Source: CAVVGZ01 sp963841845 (GTDB lineage: Bacteria > Chloroflexota > Anaerolineae > Anaerolineales > Anaerolineaceae). From it: a DNA stretch of 64,000 nt. Shown here piece by piece: positions 18,531 to 27,458 of this stretch. Location: the NCBI GenBank assembly GCA_963841845.1, contig CAWJEG010000013.1, forward strand, positions 434,001 through 498,000, written 5' to 3'. A program made the translations under genes and the position numbers. Under the pieces are notes generated by a model. It was not told where the DNA came from. It saw only the letters and a program-made list of their open reading frames with translations, and did no database searches. Positions within the stretch are counted from its first letter, which is position 1. The number at the start of each line of letters is the position of its first letter.

Positions 18531-18906
18531 GTACGGCTTCCAATCTCATTTGTTGGTGGTCTATTGATAATTCTCCTACCCGCAAGTTTATCCTGTCATG
18601 TATTATTCCGGTTCCTTTATTAAAAATTATTTCCATGAGCATCTAAGCAGAATTATTTTTTACAAAATATATATATTTTAGAAATTTAGCGAATATACCA
18701 GCATATTTTGTCCTCATAATTTTGTTATAGAACTGAAAAATTAAGGAATACAGAATAATGAATTATTGGTGCAAATTGTGGAATTCTTCTTCATTGGACA
18801 TTTGTCCCATTCCTAATTCACCGTTAGGTTGCATATAAATCATTCTTCCAAAAAATGGATAAATATTCATAATATCTTTTCGTTTTAACAGATCTGGAGC
18901 AAGTAC
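18531..18906. other. Intergenic region before the CHAD gene
   Basis: 376 bases, strongly AT-rich in the middle. A leftward open frame across 18763-18963 reads through the start of the CHAD gene and shows no protein character, so I treat it as chance. I see no clear terminator or promoter. Confidence 0.4.
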
Positions 18907-19953
18907 ATGAAATATAGGCCTGATGACTGCACCTGCCAATATGGGGCGGCGATCATCCTTCAAAATCTAGATTCCCTGTTAATTGAGGTTGAGGGAGTAT
19001 TAATGGGTGAGGACATTGAATATATTCATCGAATGCGGGTATCATCACGCCGTCTAAGAGCAGCTATCCCCATTTTCAAAGATTGCTTTCCTCCAAAAAA
19101 TGTCCGTCGATGGCAAAAAAATATTCGGAATATAACCCGGGCACTTGGGGAAGCGCGTGACCGGGATGTTCAACTAGACCTTTTAAATAGTTATTTGCTA
19201 GAAGATATCGATCCAAAAATAAAATTAGGTATTCGAAGATTGTCTCTGCGTTTATCACAACATCGAAAGGCATTGCAAAATGATGTCAACCAATCTATCC
19301 TTGGTTTTAATGAATCCGGGGTCACAGAGGATATCAAGAAACTAATAATCCCCCTGGCAGAGTTGAATAGCGCCAATTATCCATATACTTTTGCCCTGTA
19401 CAAAATCGCAGCCGATACAATCAGGGAAGCATTAGATCAATTATTCAGTCACGAGGCATACATTTTCGATCCTGCAAATATGGTTGAACTTCACCAGATG
19501 CGCATCTCAGCGAAGAAATTGCGGTATATCCTGGAAGTCTTTTCCAGCCTGTATGCGGATCAACTTAAACCGTATATCCAGACCACGAAGAAATGCCAGG
19601 ACCAGTTGGGAGAAATTCATGACTGCGATGTCTGGATAGATTTCATCCCTCGGTTTATTGAAGAAGAAAGAGGACGGATAGTTGCTTATTTTGGTAACGA
19701 TGGGCCATTCAATCGTATCCTTCCGGGAATAAATTATTTTCACGATGATAGATTAACAATACGGGATACTCATTACCTGTCGTTTCTAGATGAATGGAAG
19801 GAAATTAATTATTTGGGGATTTGGGAAAAATTAAGGGATACGTTTGAAAGGCCTGTTCACTCTTTCGGCGAATTCTATCCTCCTACATGGGATTATTTTT
19901 CTGCACGGCCATTACCAGAAACAAATCTGAATTTTAATCAACTCGATGAGTAA
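18907..19953 (+). CDS. CHAD domain protein
   Basis: 348 residues made of the two four-helix halves of a CHAD domain. The first carries IHRMRVSSRRLRAAIPIF and the second HQMRISAKKLRYILEVFSS, both with the conserved His and basic residues of the positively charged groove; GEARDRDVQLDLL and GEIHDCDVWIDF follow each. CHAD proteins of other bacteria bind inorganic polyphosphate and locate to polyphosphate granules. No CYTH triphosphatase domain is fused. The gene lies 376 bases after phoU and overlaps the metallophosphoesterase gene by 8 bases, so a role in phosphate storage is a reasonable inference, though not shown by sequence. Confidence 0.85.
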   Translation: MKYRPDDCTCQYGAAIILQNLDSLLIEVEGVLMGEDIEYIHRMRVSSRRLRAAIPIFKDCFPPKNVRRWQKNIRNITRALGEARDRDVQLDLLNSYLLEDIDPKIKLGIRRLSLRLSQHRKALQNDVNQSILGFNESGVTEDIKKLIIPLAELNSANYPYTFALYKIAADTIREALDQLFSHEAYIFDPANMVELHQMRISAKKLRYILEVFSSLYADQLKPYIQTTKKCQDQLGEIHDCDVWIDFIPRFIEEERGRIVAYFGNDGPFNRILPGINYFHDDRLTIRDTHYLSFLDEWKEINYLGIWEKLRDTFERPVHSFGEFYPPTWDYFSARPLPETNLNFNQLDE

Positions 19954-20680
19954 TCTCCATATAGGTCTTATAAGTGATATTCATGCCAACTTGCATGCTC
20001 TTCAGGCAGTTATTGCCCACGCCCATCAACAAAATGTATCCCAAATCTGGAATTGCGGAGATTCTATTGGTTATGGTGCCTATCCAAATGAAGTATTAAA
20101 TATAGTGAGATCTGAGGATTTTGTAAATATACGCGGAAATTATGATACAAAGGTACTAAAAATCCCCAAAAAGAAATCCACCTGGCAGAATTCGAAATCA
20201 CCAATTAAATGGTTTGCCATCAATTGGGCGTATGAAAACCTATCTGAGGAAAACCGTTTATTTCTGGCCCAATTGCCTGAAGAGGTCAAGTTAGAGATTA
20301 GCAATATGAAGGTGCTGATCCTTCACGGTAGTCCAGCCTCAACTGAAGAGCCTCTTAACCCTTCTACTTCTTTTGAGAGATTTGAATTTCTTGCAAATAT
20401 GGTGAATGCGGATATTATTATTTGCGGGCATTCTCACCAGGCTTTTATTAAGCATATCGGAGATAAAATTTTCCTCAATCCAGGGAGTGTGGGAAGACAG
20501 GATGATGGAGATCCTCGTGCGTCGTTTGCAATTCTCAAATTCCAGGGACATTCTGTCAGCTTTGACCCATATCGCATCCCCTATGATTATTTAGAAGCTG
20601 CCGGATCAATCCGAAGGTATAATCTACCTGAGCAATTTGCAGAAATCATCTTGACCGGAGAAGGTTTTCGGGAGTTGTGA
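19946..20680 (+). CDS. Metallophosphoesterase (calcineurin-like, YfcE/MJ0936 type)
   Basis: 244 residues with all metal motifs of the family in order: GLISDIHANLHAL (Asp and His), NCGDSIGYG (Asp), RGNYDTKV (Asn, with Asp in place of the usual His after GNY), LHGSP, and CGHSHQAF (His pair). These bind two metal ions used to hydrolyse phosphate esters. The layout fits the stand-alone bacterial phosphodiesterase group whose natural substrates are mostly unknown. It starts inside the last codons of the CHAD gene (8-base overlap), so the two proteins are translated together and may act on the same phosphate compound; that link is inferred. Confidence 0.85.
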   Translation: MSNLHIGLISDIHANLHALQAVIAHAHQQNVSQIWNCGDSIGYGAYPNEVLNIVRSEDFVNIRGNYDTKVLKIPKKKSTWQNSKSPIKWFAINWAYENLSEENRLFLAQLPEEVKLEISNMKVLILHGSPASTEEPLNPSTSFERFEFLANMVNADIIICGHSHQAFIKHIGDKIFLNPGSVGRQDDGDPRASFAILKFQGHSVSFDPYRIPYDYLEAAGSIRRYNLPEQFAEIILTGEGFREL

Positions 20681-20755
20681 GGTTGTTATTTAGGGGAATT
20701 ACATAATCGTCCAATTTCCTGGTCCAAAAATCCATAATCAAATAAGGAATTCCAC

Positions 20756-21691
20756 GTGATCGAAACAATATGCAATCGCATTATAGGAAATATTCAACAA
20801 ACAATTGTCGGTATGGACCAAACCATTAAATTACTCCTAACAGCAGTTTTATGTGAAGGTCATGTATTATTGGAAGATGTACCAGGGACAGGAAAAACCA
20901 CCCTGGCAAAAGCCCTTTCGCTTTCCCTCGGAGCCACTTTCAAACGGATTCAGTTTACGCCAGATCTGCTGCCCTCAGATGTCACCGGGATTAATTGGTT
21001 TAATCAGAAACAACAGGCATTTGAATATCGTGAAGGACCAATATTCAGTAATATCGTGATGGCAGATGAAATTAACCGTGCCACGCCTCGAACCCAGTCA
21101 GCACTATTGGAAGCGATGCAGGAGAGACAGGTGACAATCGACGGAGAAACCCGGTTGCTTCCGTTACCATTTTTTGTGATCGCCACCCAAAATCCTATCG
21201 AATTACAGGGAACATTCCCCTTGCCTGAAGCACAATTAGATCGATTCATATTGCGTGCCCCTGTTGGATATCCTACTCAGGAGGAGGAAAACGAAATCCT
21301 CGAAAGGTTTAAGGCGGGGGATATTCTGAGCAATCTTAAACCGGTCACCACTGGGGATGAAATTTTTCGATTGCAAACACAAAGGCAAAATATAAAGGTT
21401 GAAGCCAGCGTCCGGGATTATGCTGTCAGGATAGCAAGAACGACTCGTGAAAATCCTGAAATTCAATTGGGGGCCAGCCCCCGGGCTACGATGGCACTCT
21501 ATCATGCATCCCAGGCATGGGCTGCTATCCACGGACGCGATTACGTTATTCCGGATGATATAAAATTTTTAGCACCTTATGTACTCTGCCATCGGATGTT
21601 GATCTCTGCCCAGGCTCAATTAAGAGGTCGCACACCAGAAAGACTTGTGGAAGATATCGTTTCCAATGTCCCTGTCCCGGTGGAAATTTGA
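20756..21691 (+). CDS. MoxR-family AAA+ ATPase
   Basis: 311 residues from a GTG start with AAGGA 8 bases upstream. Walker A is DVPGTGKTTLAKAL and Walker B is VMADEINRATPRTQSALLEA. Sensor 1 is IATQNP, followed by LPEAQLDRF, and a helical lid carries GASPRATMAL (sensor 2 Arg). MoxR ATPases are chaperone-like and typically act with von Willebrand or DUF58 proteins on envelope or metalloenzyme targets. The stop codon overlaps the TTG start of the DUF58 gene, so the pair is translationally coupled. The usual third partner, a transglutaminase protein, is not here but at 1.9-4.2 kb. Confidence 0.9.
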   Translation: MIETICNRIIGNIQQTIVGMDQTIKLLLTAVLCEGHVLLEDVPGTGKTTLAKALSLSLGATFKRIQFTPDLLPSDVTGINWFNQKQQAFEYREGPIFSNIVMADEINRATPRTQSALLEAMQERQVTIDGETRLLPLPFFVIATQNPIELQGTFPLPEAQLDRFILRAPVGYPTQEEENEILERFKAGDILSNLKPVTTGDEIFRLQTQRQNIKVEASVRDYAVRIARTTRENPEIQLGASPRATMALYHASQAWAAIHGRDYVIPDDIKFLAPYVLCHRMLISAQAQLRGRTPERLVEDIVSNVPVPVEI

Positions 21692-22881
21692 AATCCAGGA
21701 GTGACAGCCTGCCAATTATTCTGATTATCTTGCTCATCCTTGGGATAATATTTAATGAACCATGGGCCATCCTATTTTCCATTGCAATTCTTATTGTCCA
21801 ATATTCGGCAATGCGATGGCGGGATTATTCCCTCCAGGGGGTTAAATACCGAAGAAAATGGCATTATAAAAAAGGCTTCCCGGGGGAGAAAACCAATTTT
21901 TTCGTTGAAGTAGAAAATCGCAAAAAATTACCGATTTCTTGGCTGCGTACTATTGACCCCTGGCCAGCCCAGGTTGATCTCGATGAAAAAAATCATGTCA
22001 TCAATTTACAATCACATGAAATAAACAAGTTTGTAAATATATTTAGTATGCGGCCCTGGGAGAAAATCACTCGAAAATTTAATATCACCTTCCAGAAAAG
22101 AGGGGTTTATCCTGTTGGTCCATTGCGGTTAGAATCTGGAGATATTTTCGGTTATTACCAGAGGAGTATAGAGGAAACCTCCCAGGATTACCTGACAGTT
22201 TATCCAATTATTCTGACTGATGTGAACCTTGAGATTCCGGCCGAAGATCCCACTGGAATCCGGCAAACAACCCACTCCCTATTTCAGGACGTCAATCAGC
22301 CCATTGGCGTACGTCCGTATCAACGGGAAGATTCCTTCCGGACAATTCATTGGAATGCAACTGCTAGAACCGGCGAACTGCAGTCAAAAATATTCCAACC
22401 TGTCCTCTCAAAAGTGATGGTGATAGTCCTGAATATTTCAACAACTGCAAAACCCTGGTTGGGGACCTCCCATGATTTAATTGAAAGGCTTATCCAGGTA
22501 GCGGCAACCTTGGCTTATCAAAATTTTCAGAGGGGTTATTCGGTTGGAATAATCTCAAACGGTTGTCTTGCACATGCTGACCATCCTTTTATGATTATGC
22601 CAGGGAAATCACGGGAACATTTGGGATTGCTTTTAGAGTCACTGGCTGCAGTGACTCCCTATATTACAACCCCCTTTGAGGAATACTTTAGTCAATCGAT
22701 ACCGAGAATTCCGTATGGATCTACTATTGTGGTCGAAACTGGTTTAATCACTCCGTTATTACTTGAGACAATTGTCCGGTTGAAGTCCCATAGAAATCAA
22801 ATTGCGCTGGTATCTCTGGAATTGGAAAAACCTCCTGCTATCCCGGGAGTTTATAGCCTTCACCTTCCATTCCAGGAGTAA
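21688..22881 (+). CDS. DUF58 domain protein
   Basis: 397 residues starting at a TTG that overlaps the MoxR stop codon by 4 bases. Two hydrophobic helices at the N-terminus (LPIILIILLILGIIF and EPWAILFSIAILIVQY) anchor it. A beta-rich domain then leads to the DUF58 signature: GVRPYQREDSFRTIHWNATAR followed by a VWA-like fold with VMVIVLNIST. This is the normal partner of MoxR ATPases. It probably acts as an adaptor at the membrane. The next gene, coding for a DUF4129-type membrane protein, begins 13 bases later. Confidence 0.88.
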   Translation: MKSRSDSLPIILIILLILGIIFNEPWAILFSIAILIVQYSAMRWRDYSLQGVKYRRKWHYKKGFPGEKTNFFVEVENRKKLPISWLRTIDPWPAQVDLDEKNHVINLQSHEINKFVNIFSMRPWEKITRKFNITFQKRGVYPVGPLRLESGDIFGYYQRSIEETSQDYLTVYPIILTDVNLEIPAEDPTGIRQTTHSLFQDVNQPIGVRPYQREDSFRTIHWNATARTGELQSKIFQPVLSKVMVIVLNISTTAKPWLGTSHDLIERLIQVAATLAYQNFQRGYSVGIISNGCLAHADHPFMIMPGKSREHLGLLLESLAAVTPYITTPFEEYFSQSIPRIPYGSTIVVETGLITPLLLETIVRLKSHRNQIALVSLELEKPPAIPGVYSLHLPFQE

Positions 22882-22894
22882 AGGGTAATTGATA

Positions 22895-24352
22895 ATGAAA
22901 AAATCACGAATTACTTACTCCTTGAGTTACCATTTCTCTCAAACCAATGTTTGGCAGGAGCTTGGTTACCTGTCACTTTTAATCATGGATTCGCTCTGGT
23001 TGGGTCTTGCATATTATTTGCTGGCAAATCCTGTCTCCTCTTATTGGATAGTAATAACAATTATAGGAAGCGGAATTTTTATCAGTTTCTATTTGGGTCG
23101 TTTTTTAAATCATCGAAGTGTTCAAATTAGCCACCACAGAGCAATTTACCTGGGGTGGCTCTGCCTCTACCTTCTGCTCTGCCATTGGGGTCTTAACTCC
23201 CTCCATTTCTGGATAAATCCAAGCCCCGGGATGTTGCTGTTCGGGATGGATACCTTTGGGGACGTACAACTTGTCCACTTTTTTCGATTACTCATTCCAA
23301 TACTGGTCATTTATCGCGGGTTGTATATAGCCAGGAATCACCTTGATCCGGTATTTTTCCAGGGGAACTTTAAACTAGGTTTGGTTGCTGTTGGAATACT
23401 GGGGCTGTACTACAATGGTTCTCCGGTTGTCTGGTTAGCATCCACTTTCGCATTTTTTTTAATAATCGGCTTGATCGGATCAACCATTTCACGAATTTAT
23501 AATTTAAATGACCAGCGTGGCGGGAAAATCCCCCCACCTGGTTGGAGTAGATCAGTTGAATTTATCAGGGCTGTATTATTGATTGTCTTTGCAGGCATTT
23601 TTATAGGGTGGTTGGTTGGTTATCCCCTTGGAGGAGTTTCGCAAAGAATAATGATTTCAGTCATATCGATTGTGTTTATTCTCATTGGAATCCTCCTATC
23701 GCCAATTTTACTTGCGTCTCTTGTATTATTCGAACAGCTGGCTAAACTTCTTCCCTCCCAGATCGCCTTGCCATCCGCTCTGGAAACCGGTAATGAATTG
23801 TTGAATGATTACCTTAATCGGATCGATGCCACTATCCCTGGAACATCCAATTTCTTTGACATTGTAATAGTTACGATTCTTGGGGTCATCCTGCTTGCAA
23901 CAGTGTTGTTAATTATGTTTAGACTCCGCTGGCAAAATAGATCATCTATTTTCAAAGTGGATGAAGATAATCATTCAATTGGTATTAAAGAGGATGGACA
24001 TAAAAAGAAACATAGAAACGGGTGGCTTGATAATCTATTTTTTGCCAGAAATATTCGCAGACGTTACTATGCCAACAGAATCAGAGCAATTTATGCCAGT
24101 TTCCTTTCGCTATGCGCAGTAATCGGTGTCCCACGCAATCCTGCATTAACTCCCAATGAATTCCTTTATGAGGTTGTACCCGTTTTCACTGGTTGTGGAA
24201 ATGAAGTAAAATTTCTTACATCCAGCTATAATCGCATTCGCTATGGAGAATTACCGGAGACAGAAGAAGAATGTAAATCGGTGGAGAGTGCCTGGCAGGT
24301 TATCAAGACGCATGGGATTAAAATGAAAAAAGATAAGGGGAAAAAGAAATAA
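22895..24352 (+). CDS. Polytopic membrane protein with DUF4129-like C-terminal domain
   Basis: 485 residues from ATG 22895; an in-frame TTG at 22889 is less likely because AAGGG lies 9 bases before the ATG. It has about eight membrane helices in the first two thirds, one more near residue 330, and a basic cytoplasmic tail. The tail contains RAIYASFLSLCAVIGVPRNPALTPNEFL and ends with a helical YNRIRYGELP segment; this is the DUF4129 pattern, often found at the end of TgpA-type transglutaminases. The transglutaminase core itself is missing. Placed directly after MoxR and DUF58 genes, it likely forms a membrane complex with them. Confidence 0.78.
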   Translation: MKKSRITYSLSYHFSQTNVWQELGYLSLLIMDSLWLGLAYYLLANPVSSYWIVITIIGSGIFISFYLGRFLNHRSVQISHHRAIYLGWLCLYLLLCHWGLNSLHFWINPSPGMLLFGMDTFGDVQLVHFFRLLIPILVIYRGLYIARNHLDPVFFQGNFKLGLVAVGILGLYYNGSPVVWLASTFAFFLIIGLIGSTISRIYNLNDQRGGKIPPPGWSRSVEFIRAVLLIVFAGIFIGWLVGYPLGGVSQRIMISVISIVFILIGILLSPILLASLVLFEQLAKLLPSQIALPSALETGNELLNDYLNRIDATIPGTSNFFDIVIVTILGVILLATVLLIMFRLRWQNRSSIFKVDEDNHSIGIKEDGHKKKHRNGWLDNLFFARNIRRRYYANRIRAIYASFLSLCAVIGVPRNPALTPNEFLYEVVPVFTGCGNEVKFLTSSYNRIRYGELPETEEECKSVESAWQVIKTHGIKMKKDKGKKK

Positions 24353-24361
24353 GACATATTC

Positions 24362-24395
24362 CCCTCATTTACACAAAGGATAATTGCAATGAGGG
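24362..24395. terminator. Hairpin between convergent genes
   Basis: Eight-base perfect arms CCCTCATT and AATGAGGG with an 18-base loop lie between the DUF4129-like and VTT-family genes. TTTCT follows on the plus strand. A plausible terminator, weak because of the long loop. Confidence 0.5.
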
Positions 24396-24401
24396 TTTCT
24401 A

Positions 24402-24953
24402 TTAATTTGGCTGAATAAGTATGAAAAGTTGATTGAACATATCACCCCCATAAGCAAAAATAAGCATTTTTATTATTTTGCCAAACATGCACCAAATTAA
24501 GAAATATTTGACGGGCATTTTTAACGCCCCGGCAACAATTCCTGCTATATCAAATGCCGGATTTGGGATCAAGGCTAAAACAAGGATGGTAAGCCCGCCA
24601 TATTTATTCATCCAGGTAACGATTCGATCATTAGTAATATTTTTTTGTAAAACAGTCCTGCCGGTAAATCCTGCCAGATATCCAGACAGCTCTCCAATTG
24701 CTGCCCCCATACCGGCTGCAATCGCCACCCAAAATGGATTAAGCACCGATCCTAAAACAGAGGTCAATACAACACTCGGGATCGGTATGATTATTGTTGC
24801 ATTGGATAACATTGAAAACAGGAAAATTCCAGGATACCCATAGACTCCCAGTTGTTTTATCCGGGATCCATATACCACCAAAAATATCGTTACTCCAATT
24901 ACTGCAAGCAACGCCAGTACACGCAAATAGGGAAACTTTTTAATGGATTCCAT
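24402..24953 (-). CDS. VTT-domain (DedA/SNARE-associated) membrane protein
   Basis: 183 residues with about five hydrophobic segments. GAAIGELSGYLAGFTGR in the middle and ALIPNPAFDIAGIVAGALKMP near the end match the VTT fold: a re-entrant G-x-x-x-G region and a conserved (R/N)-x-P-x-x-D loop. DedA/YdjX-type proteins are thought to move lipids or support the proton motive force. It is shorter than classic DedA (about 220) and closer to the YqaA/TVP38 group. It lies 8 bases downstream of uridine kinase on the same strand. Confidence 0.75.
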   Translation of the reverse strand: MESIKKFPYLRVLALLAVIGVTIFLVVYGSRIKQLGVYGYPGIFLFSMLSNATIIIPIPSVVLTSVLGSVLNPFWVAIAAGMGAAIGELSGYLAGFTGRTVLQKNITNDRIVTWMNKYGGLTILVLALIPNPAFDIAGIVAGALKMPVKYFLIWCMFGKIIKMLIFAYGGDMFNQLFILIQPN

Positions 24954-24961
24954 GTCGGTTG

Positions 24962-25591
24962 CTAACCAGGATGGAGCAATTCGACAATACGAGCTACTAC
25001 CATATCCAGGGCAACCTCATTTAATCCACCTTCGGGGATGATTATGTCAGCGTACCGTTTGGATGGCTCAACAAACTCAAGGTGCATCGGTCGTACAGTA
25101 TTGATATATTGGCGGATAACAGATTCAGTAGTTCGACCTCGATCAGAGATATCCCTTTCTAATCGCCTAATGAAACGAATGTCGGCATCTGTATCAACAA
25201 ATATTTTTACATCAAATAATTTGCGCAGCTCTGGTTCGGTAAATATGAGAATGCCCTCTACAAGGATGACTTTGGAAGGTTCAATATGAATTGTTTTTGT
25301 TGTGCGGGAATAATTTGTAAAATCATAAACTGGCATTTCAATTGATTGCCATTTTTTTAATTTTCTAACCTGCTCGATTAATAATGCAGTATCCAGAGAA
25401 TTGGGATGGTCAAAATTAATTTTTACCCGCTCATCCAGAGAAAGATGACTTAAATCCTCATAATATGCATCATGTGAGAGAACGGCTATACGATGTGCGC
25501 CGACCCGTCCCAGGATCACATTCGCCACCGTCGTCTTGCCCGATCCAGTGCCTCCCGCAATTCCAATCACCAGTGGTTGATTTTTCGCCAT
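24962..25591 (-). CDS. udk: Uridine kinase
   Basis: 209 residues from the ATG at 25591; the frame is open further up, but this start gives the normal family length and places the P-loop 11 residues in. Walker A is GIAGGTGSGKTT, followed by LSHDAYYEDLSHL, NFDHPNSLD, MPVYDFTNYSRT and VILVEGILIF (Walker B region). DTDADIRFIRRLERDISDRGR is the lid, with its conserved Arg residues. The enzyme phosphorylates uridine and cytidine with ATP or GTP in pyrimidine salvage. Downstream is the VTT-family gene; a tRNA-Thr gene lies 350 bases upstream. Confidence 0.95.
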   Translation of the reverse strand: MAKNQPLVIGIAGGTGSGKTTVANVILGRVGAHRIAVLSHDAYYEDLSHLSLDERVKINFDHPNSLDTALLIEQVRKLKKWQSIEMPVYDFTNYSRTTKTIHIEPSKVILVEGILIFTEPELRKLFDVKIFVDTDADIRFIRRLERDISDRGRTTESVIRQYINTVRPMHLEFVEPSKRYADIIIPEGGLNEVALDMVVARIVELLHPG

Positions 25592-25941
25592 TATTGTGTG
25601 ATTATACAACAGGGAGATGGCAATTGGACTGGTATCATGGATATTATGAAAAGCAACTCGGTATTTACCCACCATTCAATAGTGTTTGCAAAAAATGGAC
25701 TTAATCTGCATGAAATCGCTGAAAATATTCGATGAAAAATGTCAGGATCATTTATGTTACTTAAAAGCCAGAGAGGTGGCAAAATACGATTAAAATCAAA
25801 ATTTAATTAGAAACAAAGGAATTTTTCAATTGATCGTATGGAATTGGATTTTTGCAAAAAAATATAAATTAAAAAAAGACTCAAATCAATAAAATGATCC
25901 GGAGGCTTTTTAATATTACAATAACGAATAAAAATTAATAA
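25592..25941. other. Intergenic region between udk and tRNA-Thr
   Basis: 350 bases, AT-rich. It should contain the udk promoter and the 3' end of the tRNA-Thr transcript (both leftward), but no strong -35/-10 pair or terminator hairpin stands out. No open frame of interest is present. Confidence 0.4.
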
Positions 25942-26014
25942 AGCCACCGAAGGGAATTGAACCCTTGACCGGACGATTACGAATCGTCTGCTCTACCAGC
26001 TGAGCTACGGTGGC
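25942..26014 (-). tRNA. tRNA-Thr (anticodon CGT)
   Basis: A 73-base cloverleaf on the minus strand. The acceptor arm GCCACCG/CGGTGGC is perfect with discriminator T, the D-arm is AGCTCAGCTGGTAGAGC, and the anticodon loop TTCGTAA gives anticodon CGT. The T-arm contains GGTTCAATTCC. No CCA is encoded. Confidence 0.96.
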
Positions 26015-26023
26015 ACATGGCTT

Positions 26024-26053
26024 ATTATAACAGGAGCAAATTCTTACAGACAA
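26024..26053 (-). promoter_or_regulatory. Promoter of tRNA-Thr
   Basis: On the minus strand, -35 TTGTCT (26048-26053) and -10 TATAAT (26024-26029) are separated by 18 bases, about 10 bases before the tRNA 5' end. Confidence 0.65.
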
Positions 26054-26189
26054 GCAATCACTAGGCAAAATTGAGCATATTGAATTTATCTAGGTTTCCT
26101 TTAATGGATCAAGTAGAAATGAATGGATAACCTGATTTTTTTCACAGGCATTAATTAGACCAAATTTAAAAATTCGGAGCTGTACCAAT

Positions 26190-27440
26190 ATGATACGAAT
26201 TGCCATGATTTCATATCACACATGTCCCCTGGCAACACTCGGCGGAAAAAATACAGGCGGTATGAATGTGTACGTCAGGGAACTTACCCGCCACCTGGGC
26301 AAGTTGGGGGTACATGTGGATGTATTCACAAGGTCACAAGACGAACATGTGCCTCATGTACTTCACGACCTTGGGTATGGAAATCGCATTGTGCATATTC
26401 CAGCTGGCCCAGAAACCAATATATCCAAGGAAGAGATGTCAAATTACATCCCTGATTTCGTTGCAGGAATAATTGACTTCACCTCCAGAAAAGGCCTTAA
26501 GTATGATTTGATCCACAGCCATTACTGGATGTCCGGATTAGCCGCAAAAGACCTGAAAGCTGTATGGAATATTCCCGTAATCCATATGTTTCACACTCTT
26601 GGATTAATGAAAAACCGGATTGCTCGCCATGCCAGTGAAATTGAAGGTTCATACAGGGTGAATGGAGAAAAACAGGTCCTTGAAATTGCTGACCGTATCG
26701 TAATCGCCACTCCCGCAGAAAAGGTTCAATTGGAATCCCTTTACCATGCCAATACGAACAACCTGGTTATCATCCCCCCTGGTGTGGATGTCAACCACTT
26801 TTATCCAATTCAGGAGGATGAAGCAAAAGAAGTGGTGGGAATTCCTGAAAATGACCGGATGATTCTTTTTGTAGGACGAATTGATCCACTTAAAGGGATT
26901 GATACTTTGATCCGGGCAATCTATCATATTGAAGATAATGCGATTATCGGGAAATGTCCTCATTACTTGACCGTCATCGGTGGTGACCCGGATGAGAGCG
27001 AAGATGACCTGAACAGCGAAATGGTCCGGTTGCAAAAATTAAGGGAAGAATTGGGATTGGATGATCTGGTTGTTTTCATTGGAAAACGTGATCAGGACGC
27101 CTTGCCCTATTATTATTCAGCTGCAGAGGTTGTTGTTGTTCCTTCTCAATATGAATCATTTGGCATGGTTGCCCTTGAATCCATGGCTTGTGGAACACCA
27201 GTGATCGCTTCGCAGGTCGGGGGTCTGGCATTCCTTATTGAGGATGGTGTAACCGGGTATTTTGTTCCCAATAATAATCCGATGGCACTTGGGGAAAAAA
27301 TCACTGAAATGTTATGTGACGTAGAATTGCGGGAGAGTATGGGAAAAAATGCTGTCCATTTAGCCTATAAATACCGTTGGGAAAAAATTTCTCAAATGAT
27401 GATTGACCTTTATAAGAATACGATACGATCAGAGAAATAG
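26190..27440 (+). CDS. Group 4 glycosyltransferase (MshA/sucrose-phosphate-synthase-like)
   Basis: 416 residues of GT-B type. The N-terminal domain has GGKNTGGMNVYVRELTRHL (donor-phosphate loop) and LIHSHYWMSGLAA. The C-terminal domain has FVGRIDPLKGIDTLI and the E-x7-E signature in PSQYESFGMVALESMACGTP. These features match the subgroup holding D-inositol-3-phosphate glycosyltransferase (MshA) and related sucrose-phosphate synthases. Bacteria of this kind are not expected to make mycothiol, so the product may be another glycoside or glycolipid. The gene stands alone, with DNA polymerase IV convergent 18 bases after it. Confidence 0.85.
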   Translation: MIRIAMISYHTCPLATLGGKNTGGMNVYVRELTRHLGKLGVHVDVFTRSQDEHVPHVLHDLGYGNRIVHIPAGPETNISKEEMSNYIPDFVAGIIDFTSRKGLKYDLIHSHYWMSGLAAKDLKAVWNIPVIHMFHTLGLMKNRIARHASEIEGSYRVNGEKQVLEIADRIVIATPAEKVQLESLYHANTNNLVIIPPGVDVNHFYPIQEDEAKEVVGIPENDRMILFVGRIDPLKGIDTLIRAIYHIEDNAIIGKCPHYLTVIGGDPDESEDDLNSEMVRLQKLREELGLDDLVVFIGKRDQDALPYYYSAAEVVVVPSQYESFGMVALESMACGTPVIASQVGGLAFLIEDGVTGYFVPNNNPMALGEKITEMLCDVELRESMGKNAVHLAYKYRWEKISQMMIDLYKNTIRSEK

Positions 27441-27458
27441 CTCAATTATTAAATTGAC

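Noticed and set aside
18763..18963. Leftward open frame overlapping the CHAD gene start
   Set aside because: No ribosome site or family resemblance, and it covers conserved CHAD sequence on the other strand.
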